Assembly: GCF_026239675.1 (NCBI RefSeq)
Contig: NZ_JAPIVQ010000001.1
Span: forward strand, 496,001-560,000
DNA: 64,000 bases
Origin: Pedobacter sp. PLR
GTDB taxonomy: Bacteria; Bacteroidota; Bacteroidia; Sphingobacteriales; Sphingobacteriaceae
Direction of reading: 5' to 3'
Part shown: positions 23,870 through 31,657 of the stretch, in pieces
Layout: the number at the start of each line of letters is the position of its first letter
Position numbering within the stretch: position 1 is the first letter of the stretch
Made by a program: the position numbers and the translations under genes
Notes under the pieces: generated by a model
Told to the model about the DNA's origin: nothing
The model's input: the letters and a program-made list of their open reading frames with translations, nothing else
Databases searched by the model: none

Positions 23870-23970
23870 ATCATTCTTCGGCTTTTTCAAAAAACCTGCT
23901 AGAGATAGCGAACCTTTTTATTTACAATGAATATCAAAAACTGAATCTGCCAACAAAGCCAGTTCATAAT

Positions 23971-25959
23971 TTATAACGAAACAGATTGCTCCTGTTCTCC
24001 CATAGTATCACCTCCAGGCTCCAACCCCACCAACTGCTCTGCTACTAGCTCCTCAATATCTCTTTTGATCTTTTCATAATTCTCTTTGATATCCAAAGCA
24101 CTAACCATTTCTACAATCGGAATTGAGCGATATGATGCCTCCTCGCCAGCAATCCCACTATGATCATTCTGAATTTCCGCATGAAACATCTTCAGCTTAA
24201 TCTTCCGATCTGGATTATCAGCCACCATCCCCACAAACTCACCTGATGAAAGAGATGAGATCTTCGCTGCCGGGACCGCAAAATCCAATTGCTTAGACCT
24301 GGAGATCGAAACATCCGAACTGTTGATACTACTACTCTCCCTGTCTTGCATGATCTTCCCAAAGGATTCGCTCAATTGTTTTGCCGTATCACCAGTCACC
24401 TGCCCACTGATGATATTCCCCACAATCCCGACAATTACATCAGCCTGTTCAGTGCCATAATCCTTTCGCAACTGACTAAAATCTTGCACCGCCAAAGTGG
24501 TCGCCACTTGATTACTTCTAGCTGTAGCAATCAAACTATCCATGTTGTTGAAATAAATTGTCGGAAATTCATCAAACACCAAACTACTTTTAAGTTGTCC
24601 CTTACGATTCACCAGTTTGATCATTGTGGAAATATAAAGCGAAAGCACTGCACCATAAACCTGTAGCTTTTGTGGGTTATTACCCATACAAATCACCTTA
24701 GGATCATCCGGATTATTTACGTCCAAAGTAAAATCCTTCCCGCTGAGCACATAATACAATTGGGGTGAACACAATCTGGCAAGACCAATCTTAGCTGAAG
24801 CAATTTGCCCCTCCAGTTGTGCCATCGCCTTATTCTGCCAGGCTGAGATAAAAGGATTCACCAGTACCTTAATTTCCTCTTGCTGCAACAACACCGCAAA
24901 AAGCCGATCATAATCCACCTGCATCAACTCAATCACATGCGGTAAGGTGCAAAACTTACCATTTTCATATTTACGCAAATACCAAATGATTGCCGTTAAA
25001 AAATTGATCGGACTCTCGACAAAAAAATCACCTTGTTTTTTAATCCATTCCCGGTTTAGCCCCATCATAATGGTCCTACTCGCCTCAGTAGCGTCCGTAA
25101 TATCTTCCATTGCCTCAGGATCTAGGGGATTGCACCGATGACTACGGTTCAAATTATCAAAATTGATCACATAAAATTTAGGTTTTATTTTATAATGATG
25201 CTGGTACTTTAATAGCTTATTGTAAGCAATCTTGGAGAGATCATCGAACTTGAAATCGTATAAAAACATAGAAAAACCCTTTTTCAAATGCTGATCGATG
25301 ACGTGACGAATTACAAAGTAAGACTTACCCGCACCAGGACTACCCGATACCAGCAGTCCCCTAAAAGGATTGATCACATTAATCCAGCTGTCTCTGATTT
25401 TAGCTCTCAACCGGTATTTTGCAGGAAGGTTAACTGAATACTCATTTTCCAAAAGCCGTTCCTCCTGCGGAAAGGTTTCATTCTCCAGGTTGAAGATATC
25501 TGGCCGTAACGTATCCTTAATGACCCTACTGAGCTTGGCTCCGCCGGCAAGGATCAGCAAATAACCACCGGTGGTTAAACTAATATATACCACTGTGACC
25601 AATTCTGCACCAATATTTAAATAAAAGCAACCTACACTGCTGAAATAAAGAACTCCACCTACCAATAAATAAACCACAATTGCAGCTACCTGGATCTTCT
25701 CCTGCTTTTTCCCTTTGATCCCAAACAAAGAAACCACAAGTAATAGTAAACTGACCAGTTTCGGCTTTAATAGACTACTAAATAAACCGGTTTTAGCGAT
25801 AGCGGAAATGATGCGATCACTGATCTCCGCCGTCCACCCCCAATGTCGGAATACTAAATAACAGCAGAGGTAAAAATGGATGGACAAAATAAACAGACTA
25901 ATCAGCCTGGTAAAATCAATAATCTTTCGTAGTGACTGCAAATCCTCTCCTGTATTCAT
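23971..25959 (-). CDS. mobC: MobC, type IV coupling protein (VirD4/TraG-like)
   Basis: A 662-residue coupling ATPase that brings the relaxase-DNA complex to the mating channel. Three to four N-terminal hydrophobic segments (residues about 15-165) anchor it. Walker A SGSPGAGKSY is near residue 205 and the Walker B-like SSLVFDEFPTIYF near 465. The QDFSQLRKDYG and GNIISGQVTGDTAKQLS stretches are typical of this group. It forms a mobA-B-C operon with the two genes upstream (spacing 18 and 4 bases), all on the minus strand. Length and motifs suggest it is functional. Confidence 0.92.
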   Translation of the reverse strand: MNTGEDLQSLRKIIDFTRLISLFILSIHFYLCCYLVFRHWGWTAEISDRIISAIAKTGLFSSLLKPKLVSLLLLVVSLFGIKGKKQEKIQVAAIVVYLLVGGVLYFSSVGCFYLNIGAELVTVVYISLTTGGYLLILAGGAKLSRVIKDTLRPDIFNLENETFPQEERLLENEYSVNLPAKYRLRAKIRDSWINVINPFRGLLVSGSPGAGKSYFVIRHVIDQHLKKGFSMFLYDFKFDDLSKIAYNKLLKYQHHYKIKPKFYVINFDNLNRSHRCNPLDPEAMEDITDATEASRTIMMGLNREWIKKQGDFFVESPINFLTAIIWYLRKYENGKFCTLPHVIELMQVDYDRLFAVLLQQEEIKVLVNPFISAWQNKAMAQLEGQIASAKIGLARLCSPQLYYVLSGKDFTLDVNNPDDPKVICMGNNPQKLQVYGAVLSLYISTMIKLVNRKGQLKSSLVFDEFPTIYFNNMDSLIATARSNQVATTLAVQDFSQLRKDYGTEQADVIVGIVGNIISGQVTGDTAKQLSESFGKIMQDRESSSINSSDVSISRSKQLDFAVPAAKISSLSSGEFVGMVADNPDRKIKLKMFHAEIQNDHSGIAGEEASYRSIPIVEMVSALDIKENYEKIKRDIEELVAEQLVGLEPGGDTMGEQEQSVSL

Positions 25960-25977
25960 GTCTTGATATTTTAATAA

Positions 25978-26910
25978 TTACGATAAGCCCTGCCCATGCT
26001 CTGGCTGCTGTCCTTTTCTCCGTTTTCGTTTTTTCTTTCCCGGTTTCATTGAAATCGGATCGTATTCTGATTTAGCAAGCAGCATATCCAAAAAACTGTG
26101 CTGTTTGGGTATTGGCTCGAAAGATTTTACTGGTTGAATCCTATCCCGGGCATGCTCTTTCTGTTGATTCACAGCTCTTAATTTATCCTCCATCGCTAAT
26201 CTAATCTTCAGACTCCCGTTCTTTTGGGCATTTGCATATTCAAAAGTCTCGGCCAGGCCTCGTTTAAAATCAAAAACCTGATCAAATACCCTTTCTCCGG
26301 AATTCTTAAACGCAGAACGGTCAAACTCACCAACCTTTTTAGAATGCTCCAAATTCCTTCCCCTGGATTTATTCATCGGACTGAGTTTACTTCTATTGCT
26401 GATATCTTTACGGCTGACAATCACCTGCAGGTGTAATTGCTCTCCAGGCTTTACTTCTCCAACTTTCATTAAGCCTTGGATGACCTCTGGATCCTTAAAA
26501 CCATAATAACGGTAGTGCTCCAATTTCCCATACCAAAGCAAATCCCGATGGCTTTCAATTCCAGGTCGTTTAAAATTCCGGGCGTATTCATCCATCACCT
26601 TAATTGCATATGCCTTTAACTGCTGCTCTAGCTGCTGTTCATCATATATAGTTTTCAAATGGGCAATCTCTTTTTGACTAGGGCTAATGTTGATCAAAAA
26701 GAACTTAGCATCATCCCTACATAACTTAGCAATATTGCTATCCAGATTCATTTTCACCTCATAGGATGGTACATCTACCCTGCTGCCATTAAACCAGAGC
26801 TCAAGCTTTGCATCCTCACTCATCCTATTCTCCTTATCCAGGTAATGTACCAGCTGTGCGCTGCTCCCTTTATTGTTCCCTTTTTCACTATCTGTAATAT
26901 TAATGTGCAT
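25978..26910 (-). CDS. mobB: MobB-type relaxase (DUF5712 family)
   Basis: A 310-residue mobilization protein of the DUF5712 group, used as the relaxase of Bacteroidota elements. It starts INITDSEKGNNKGSSAQLV, with the HYLDKENR stretch after it. The middle has a YGKLEHYRYYGFKDP segment, a likely Tyr region, and the HLQVIVSRKD metal-type His region (about 175-185). The C-terminus is Lys/Arg-rich. It starts 4 bases after the BfmA-like gene stops. It would nick at the oriT, probably the palindromic region just upstream of the operon. Confidence 0.85.
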   Translation of the reverse strand: MHINITDSEKGNNKGSSAQLVHYLDKENRMSEDAKLELWFNGSRVDVPSYEVKMNLDSNIAKLCRDDAKFFLINISPSQKEIAHLKTIYDEQQLEQQLKAYAIKVMDEYARNFKRPGIESHRDLLWYGKLEHYRYYGFKDPEVIQGLMKVGEVKPGEQLHLQVIVSRKDISNRSKLSPMNKSRGRNLEHSKKVGEFDRSAFKNSGERVFDQVFDFKRGLAETFEYANAQKNGSLKIRLAMEDKLRAVNQQKEHARDRIQPVKSFEPIPKQHSFLDMLLAKSEYDPISMKPGKKKRKRRKGQQPEHGQGLS

Positions 26911-26914
26911 CGCA

Positions 26915-27466
26915 TTAGAGTTTAGAAATGAGTTTTTGGGTACACAGAATCAATTCTTCCTTTTCTTTCGCCGAGGTGGTAAAACCGAAACTATCTCTAG
27001 CCTTAATGTAACTGTTCAAAATATAGAGGAATTTCATTTTCAGATCGCTTCGACTTTGCTGCTCTTCCCGTAAGTTATTCATTAGCGTAGATATTTCGGT
27101 TAAATGCTTTATGATCCCTTGCTGAATGCCTAATAGTTCTTTATTCACTTTTAAAACCTGCTCGTTGAAGTATTTAACAATCTGCTCTTGACTGTTAATC
27201 ATCCGGCTCACATCCTGTCTGATGGGAATCAGCAAGAGCTTTTCCTGAGCTTTAATGAAACTGGTATAGGTATCATGATTTCTGGAGAGCGCTTTCTTCA
27301 ATAGCTCATCGCTGGTATCTGCGGGATCCTTACCAGAACGGAGGAAGTAATCCACCATCTGGTTAAACAACTGAAGCTTATTCCTGCCTAATTTCAAACA
27401 GAGCTTTTCAATTTTATCATCAGTACCTACTGTAAAACGTATCGACTTCACCTTTTCTTCTTTCAT
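26915..27466 (-). CDS. BfmA/BtgA-family mobilization protein
   Basis: A 183-residue accessory mobilization protein. It begins KVKSIRFTVGTDDKIEKLC, a ribbon-helix-helix-like start that binds oriT DNA in related systems. A long helical region (about residues 70-150) with QEKLLLIPIRQDVSRM, likely coiled coil, follows. It is the first gene of the mob operon and the inverted repeats directly upstream are its likely binding site. Confidence 0.85.
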   Translation of the reverse strand: MKEEKVKSIRFTVGTDDKIEKLCLKLGRNKLQLFNQMVDYFLRSGKDPADTSDELLKKALSRNHDTYTSFIKAQEKLLLIPIRQDVSRMINSQEQIVKYFNEQVLKVNKELLGIQQGIIKHLTEISTLMNNLREEQQSRSDLKMKFLYILNSYIKARDSFGFTTSAKEKEELILCTQKLISKL

Positions 27467-27480
27467 GACTTTTTAGAACT

Positions 27481-27554
27481 GGGTATGCCTTAGGGTATAC
27501 CATCTTCGTGGATAAATACTATTTAAAAGAACCAAAGTATACCCGGAGTATACT
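27481..27554. other. Candidate oriT with palindromes
   Basis: Immediately upstream of the mob operon lie GGTATGCC-TTAG-GGTATACC-like arms (27482-27501) and AGTATAC/GTATACT (27536-27542 and 27548-27554). GTATAC recurs four times if one-base variants are counted. Paired GTATACC-type palindromes next to a relaxase operon are what an origin of transfer looks like. The nick site cannot be set from sequence. Confidence 0.45.
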
Positions 27555-27650
27555 TAACACCCCATTTGCAAAGCAAAAGGAGGTAAAAGTGAGGCTCTGC
27601 CCAACTTCCGCTTGCTCCTTTGACTCGTCCTAAAATACGTTTACGATTTT

Positions 27651-28595
27651 TTATTCTTGATCCTGCATTAGATTTACAGCAGCATCGTAGTCCTGAATAG
27701 GATTTACAATAGTACTGTTTTTGTGGTAATAATTCTTCCATAATCGCTGGGGTAATGTGTTTCCAGCATGAACTTGCTCAGGAGTTAAATTTCCTATGCT
27801 CATATGGGGCCTTTCCTCGTTGTAGAGCTTAATTACAAAGTCCAGAACCTGTTTTCCTTCTTCCAAATTGTTAACGCTATAGCTGCTTAAATATTCATTT
27901 TTTATAATTCCGTTAACACGTTCGGCAATGGCATTATCCCTGGGATCTCCACTTTCAGTCATACTTATTTTCACCGTACTTTCCTCCAGCGTCTGTATAT
28001 ACTCATTGCAGCAGTACTGTAAGCCGCGGTCTGAATGATGACAGAGGAATTCGATGTTCTCTGCATTAGATAATGCCATTTTCAAGGCCTTAACCGTTTC
28101 TACAGCCAAAAGGTTATCGGCAACATTATATCCAATAATCTTTCTTGAAAAGGCATCCGTAATGAAGCTGATATACAAAAACTTATCATTTATCTTCCAG
28201 TAAGTAATGTCACTTACCCATAAGCGGTTTGCCGCCCCAGGCACAAAACCCTTTATTAGATTTGGAAATTTTCGGTACATGTGAAAGGAATTAGTTGTTG
28301 ATATTCTCCGCTTGTACCTCTTTACCAACAAACCATGCGTTGATAATAGATCAAATAAGGCATCCCGTCCCATTTTTATCTGATGTTCCAAAAGAAACGG
28401 TTGAATCAGCTCATAAAGCTTTCTTGTTCCCATATGTCTATGATCTTTTCTCATCTCAATAACTTTTTTTAATACTAGCTCTTGTTCTATGGTGATAGCC
28501 TGGTTATGCCACCAATGCTGATAATAGGCTTGCCTGGTCATACCAAGTATTCGACAGATGCGTGCAAGGCTTTTCCGCTTGTTTCTGTCTTTCAT
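27651..28595 (-). CDS. IS3 transposase OrfB (DDE catalytic part)
   Basis: A 314-residue integrase-like catalytic protein. The DDE residues are seen in LWVSDITYWK (first Asp), CHHSDRGLQYCC (second Asp) and AERVNGIIKNEYL (Glu). An HTH_21-like region (GTRKLYELIQPFLLEHQ) precedes them. It is likely made both alone and as an OrfAB fusion. In the -1 frame the sequence runs from orfA through VIHQVIFEMKDR into this reading frame, with no stop between. Confidence 0.9.
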   Translation of the reverse strand: MKDRNKRKSLARICRILGMTRQAYYQHWWHNQAITIEQELVLKKVIEMRKDHRHMGTRKLYELIQPFLLEHQIKMGRDALFDLLSTHGLLVKRYKRRISTTNSFHMYRKFPNLIKGFVPGAANRLWVSDITYWKINDKFLYISFITDAFSRKIIGYNVADNLLAVETVKALKMALSNAENIEFLCHHSDRGLQYCCNEYIQTLEESTVKISMTESGDPRDNAIAERVNGIIKNEYLSSYSVNNLEEGKQVLDFVIKLYNEERPHMSIGNLTPEQVHAGNTLPQRLWKNYYHKNSTIVNPIQDYDAAVNLMQDQE

Positions 28596-28603
28596 TTCAA
28601 AGA

Positions 28604-29011
28604 TTACTTGGTGAATGACTTTTTTCTAATGTTAATTTTCAACTCACGTTCCACTAGTTCTATCATCACCAGGTAGGCTTGTTCTCGAATCTGGCTATCC
28701 TCCAGCTGCAATTTTAATTGCCTTATTTCTGCATCTCTTTCATCTTTTTCAGGCAATTCAACGAGTTTATTTGTACTAGGTTTATCCTTCATATAGAATG
28801 AAATAGGTTTTTTCTTGACACTGTCGTCAATGTAACCCAATTGCCGCATAAACTTCAAAATTTTGCCACATTCCCGATGGCTTCCCGTAAATTCCTTCCA
28901 GATCGCCTGTTTGGACTTACCCCCTTCAAGGAATGCCTTGACAATAGTGTGCTTCTGCTGCGTACTGAAATACATGCCTGGCCGCTGTTTGGCTCTTTCT
29001 TTTTTTTCCAT
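28604..29011 (-). CDS. IS3 transposase OrfA
   Basis: A 135-residue protein with an HTH at residues about 15-60 (QQKHTIVKAFLEGGKSKQAIWKEF) for binding the element ends, and a leucine-zipper-like coiled coil at about 85-120 (EIRQLKLQLEDSQIREQAYLVMIEL). The stop comes six codons after the slippery AAAAAAG at 28619-28625, which allows fusion with OrfB. Confidence 0.88.
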   Translation of the reverse strand: MEKKERAKQRPGMYFSTQQKHTIVKAFLEGGKSKQAIWKEFTGSHRECGKILKFMRQLGYIDDSVKKKPISFYMKDKPSTNKLVELPEKDERDAEIRQLKLQLEDSQIREQAYLVMIELVERELKINIRKKSFTK

Positions 29012-29098
29012 TTTTTTGTCCTTTTTGGGTGTAAACCCATTTTAGGACAAGACACTTTTCTTTGAAGAGAAAGGACTTTTCTGCATTGTGCGTGCCCA

Positions 29099-29398
29099 TC
29101 ATAGTTCACCGTTATTGTCCAATAATGTGATGCGACTGGCAAGGCTGGGATGGTATGATGGTTCGTATTCAATGAGACCCTTTGCTATCAGGTCGCCCAT
29201 GCATTTGTGGTAGGTTGCATAGGAAAGGATAGCCGAATGTTTCATCAGTTCCCGCCTTGAAACGCGAAACGGATTTTGGCATGACGCCCTCTCATAGTAC
29301 ATGAGTATGGCAGAATAAAGGTTAAGGTGCGATTGACGGAAACGCCTGTTTCTGCTCACAAGTTTCAGGAAATTGGCCAGCTGCTCTGCGGTTCCCAT
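29099..29398 (-). CDS. Small ICE-associated winged-helix-like protein
   Basis: A 99-residue protein with SRRELMKHSAILSYATYHKCMGDLIAKGLIEYEP, which has the shape of a winged-helix DNA-binding unit. Such proteins are common beside the HTH_17 protein at the ends of Bacteroidota conjugative elements. It overlaps the next gene upstream by one base (stop-start), so both are one operon. Confidence 0.65.
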   Translation of the reverse strand: MGTAEQLANFLKLVSRNRRFRQSHLNLYSAILMYYERASCQNPFRVSRRELMKHSAILSYATYHKCMGDLIAKGLIEYEPSYHPSLASRITLLDNNGEL

Positions 29399-29667
29399 TA
29401 CGAATTTCCGATTTCGCCCAACAACTGTTCAATATCCGCATGAGCATAGTAGAAAATGCCACCGATCTTTTCATAGGGTAGTACCCCTTTAATGCGAAGG
29501 TTCTGCAACGTGCCCGAAGAAATCTTCAATAGCTTCCTTACTTCCGAGCTTCGAAGAAACTGTTTGTGGGTTACCGTTTCATCGGTTCTGATGGTCTGTT
29601 TGATCTCCTCTATAAGTTCGGACTTGAACCTGTGGAGCTCTTCTCTGGTTAAGATCTCGATCTGCAT
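29398..29667 (-). CDS. HTH_17 excisionase-type DNA-binding protein
   Basis: An 89-residue protein with a MerR/Xis-like HTH (FLRSSEVRKLLKISSGTLQNLRIKGVLPYEKIGGIFYY, about residues 42-80) preceded by a helical N-terminus. In Bacteroidota elements such proteins assist excision or control nearby genes. The gene is coupled to the winged-helix-like gene downstream. Confidence 0.75.
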   Translation of the reverse strand: MQIEILTREELHRFKSELIEEIKQTIRTDETVTHKQFLRSSEVRKLLKISSGTLQNLRIKGVLPYEKIGGIFYYAHADIEQLLGEIGNS

Positions 29668-29770
29668 AATGCCTCCGTTTTTAAGTTTACAGAAGCAAAT
29701 TTGTGGTGGGTAACCTTGGAAACAATGACCATACGATCAGTCTGGTCATATATAGTGGATGAACTGCCTG

Positions 29771-30529
29771 CTACTTTTTGACAGCTTCTATCGGTACAAC
29801 TTTGAAAAGGCGATGCTCTGATTGTATCGAAGTACCTTTTATAGCTACATCTCCTTTTTTGTCGACAAAGTAGTTGCGTGCAGTTTCAATGGGAATGTCC
29901 TTTCCTCCATGGGAAAAATATCTGGCGATCATTTTTGCATAAGGGATTTTGTGGTCACTCTTGAGCAGTTTTCTGCCTGATGGCAGTTGTACTTCGCGGA
30001 GCTGTTGGATAATATCAATAAATGTTGGTAGGTGGCCATCATCGATCAGTATCTTTAATGAAACTTCGTATTCGTTCAGTTCTGCAAGTTTAGTGCTAAG
30101 CTTTTCGAGCTTGGCTTTCTGGTTCTGGATAAGTTCGTCTTTTTCGGCAATAACAATATGTGATGGCCTTGCATCCCATTCATCTATGCTATTCAGGTAT
30201 TTTTGGAAAAGTTGGAGCTTTGCAAGGTTCTGCCTGTGCATAGCGTGTTTACTTGAGAAAGGATCTTGCATCTCGAAGTGTTTGATCCTAGTTTCTACGA
30301 TGTGCCATACATGGTGGAAGAAATCCTCTTCACTTGCAAGATTATTTTTTAGGCTATAGTCCAGATGGTGATTATAATAATAAGAGAAATACGTTTGATC
30401 CATTCTGTAAATTTTTAGCAGAAAATGATTGTCATCATGGCTTAACCATAAGCCTATGAAAGTTCCCAAATCATAATGGTGCGACGAAAATGAAAATGGT
30501 TTACGGGGCTTGAAATAACTTGTTTTCAT
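29771..30529 (-). CDS. Hypothetical protein near the ICE end
   Basis: A 252-residue soluble protein. I recognise no domain. It has aromatic-rich segments at the start (FKPRKPFSFSSHHYDLG, YFSYYYNHHLDYS), a coiled-coil stretch (about 125-165, EKDELIQNQKAKLEKLSTKLAELNEYE) and a basic end. Its place just inside the element end and beside the excisionase-type gene suggests an ICE maintenance or regulatory role, but this is position only. Confidence 0.6.
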   Translation of the reverse strand: MKTSYFKPRKPFSFSSHHYDLGTFIGLWLSHDDNHFLLKIYRMDQTYFSYYYNHHLDYSLKNNLASEEDFFHHVWHIVETRIKHFEMQDPFSSKHAMHRQNLAKLQLFQKYLNSIDEWDARPSHIVIAEKDELIQNQKAKLEKLSTKLAELNEYEVSLKILIDDGHLPTFIDIIQQLREVQLPSGRKLLKSDHKIPYAKMIARYFSHGGKDIPIETARNYFVDKKGDVAIKGTSIQSEHRLFKVVPIEAVKK

Positions 30530-30682
30530 AGGCGAAATTCTGAGTTAAACTAGATTAAGATAATGGAACAAGAATTTTGCCGAAAAACGCCTTTAACAAA
30601 AGATATAAAAAGTTTTCTGGTATAAACACAACCAAGCTCGAATTTGCCTGTATTCAGTGATTTCAAAATCGCCTAAAAATAA

Positions 30683-30713
30683 AAAAGCCCTTTTAGGATC
30701 TTAAAGGGCTTTT
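30683..30713 (-). terminator. Terminator hairpin beside the attachment-like site
   Basis: AAAAGCCCTTT (30683-30693) pairs with AAAGGGCTTTT (30703-30713). On the minus strand the stem is followed by a TTTTTTATTTTT run. Together with the tRNA-like tail next to it, it resembles the 3' end of a tRNA gene plus terminator, as left by site-specific integration. Confidence 0.65.
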
Positions 30714-30715
30714 GG

Positions 30716-30745
30716 GTCAGTGGCGGTGAGTAAATCGAACCATTT
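30716..30745 (-). other. Attachment-like site (tRNA 3'-end-like)
   Basis: On the minus strand the sequence reads GGTTCGATTTACTCACCGCC followed by ACTGA and the terminator. GGTTCGATT followed by an acceptor-like string ending CCA is the sort of sequence tyrosine-recombinase elements use as att core. No complete tRNA precedes it. The plus-strand word CGGTGAGT recurs at 37444, which may mark the other border of a 6.7-kb island. Confidence 0.4.
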
Positions 30746-30957
30746 TGTAGATGAATTGATCGAAATAGGTGGTTTTTCAAAAATTCTTAAAGCATAAAAA
30801 TGCACAATCGATCTAAGGTAACTAACCTCCCTAATTAGGAAATTCTCTAGCAGATTATAGTCTCTTTAAAAAACCACCAAGCTTCAAATTGATTAATCAT
30901 TTTCGATAACCAAGTTAACCTTAGACCTATGCAACCCAATCAAAAATTTGAATTTTA

Positions 30958-31647
30958 CTAAGCTGCAATAATGGCTTCTAAAGCTTCCACCAATTGAACT
31001 AGATTAAAAATTTCATCCACAATTGCTTTGTTATGTGATAAAAGTAAATCTGGCATGGCTAAAAGACTTTTGAAGTCATCCCTTTCGTGGTCTTTAGGAA
31101 GAAAGTTCTGCATGATCAAAGAATTATTATGGGCGAATTCATTTCGATCTAAATCATTCAATGCAACTTTTACCCGCACGAGCCACTGATAGTTAACATT
31201 ATCTTGTAAAATTAGATAATCTACTAAAAGTTGATCCACCACATTGGCAAAGTAGGTGATTTTTAAAGCTTTTGGCTTTTTCAGGTAAGTGTTGAGAACC
31301 AAACCAACCCTATTCCAGTACGAATAAATGGAGTGAATTGAAGACTCAATCATAAAAGTGTACCTGTGGTTATAAACATTTGGCCTTCCTGAAACGGTGC
31401 TTATCTTATCTCTAAACAAAAAGCAACTTGCTATCCCAAAATGAATCTGGCTGCTTAGCGCTTGGATTTCATATAAAAAATGATACCCGTATTCATCCTC
31501 CAGCTTACTAAAAAAACTTAGCCTTGCTAATCTTGGCCAATAGCAATTATCGTCATAGTGGTTTTGTATGCCAACTAGATTGGTGATTTCAAGTTCATCT
31601 GAAATATTCAAAAGGACTTGATTAAGATTAACATAGTATTCTTCCAT
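30958..31647 (-). CDS. HEPN-domain protein with RX4H motif
   Basis: A 229-residue all-helical protein. Near the C-terminus, LNDLDRNEFAHNNS carries RNEFAH (R168 to H173), the RX4-6H signature of HEPN ribonucleases, with the usual polar residue after Arg. The hydrophobic YFANVVDQLLVDYLIL before it fits a HEPN helix. The layout resembles the Cthe_2314-like HEPN group. It is the second gene of a two-gene minus-strand operon, 10 bases after the YozE-like gene. A toxin or defence role is possible. Confidence 0.6.
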   Translation of the reverse strand: MEEYYVNLNQVLLNISDELEITNLVGIQNHYDDNCYWPRLARLSFFSKLEDEYGYHFLYEIQALSSQIHFGIASCFLFRDKISTVSGRPNVYNHRYTFMIESSIHSIYSYWNRVGLVLNTYLKKPKALKITYFANVVDQLLVDYLILQDNVNYQWLVRVKVALNDLDRNEFAHNNSLIMQNFLPKDHERDDFKSLLAMPDLLLSHNKAIVDEIFNLVQLVEALEAIIAA

Positions 31648-31657
31648 GGTTTTCTTG

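Larger units (their letters stand above)
27621..29054 (-). mobile_element. IS3-family insertion sequence, intact, with 3-bp target repeat
   Basis: Terminal inverted repeats are TGACTCGTCCTAAAAT (27621-27636) and, read inwards from the right end, TGTCTTGTCCTAAAAT (29054-29039), starting TG and ending CA as IS3 elements do. The flanking CTT at 27618-27620 and 29055-29057 is the likely target duplication. The 1434-bp element carries orfA and orfB on the minus strand, separated by a slippery A AAA AAG (28625-28619) for a -1 frameshift. It sits between the mob operon and the small ICE regulator genes and interrupts neither. Confidence 0.88.

Noticed and set aside
28841..29172. Several overlapping ORFs at the right end of the IS.
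   Set aside because: They overlap orfA or the terminal repeat in other frames and match nothing that looks like protein.
30716..30745. Complete tRNA gene on the minus strand.
   Set aside because: The 70-90 bases upstream cannot fold into a cloverleaf. Only the T-loop-like GGTTCGATT and the end are present.
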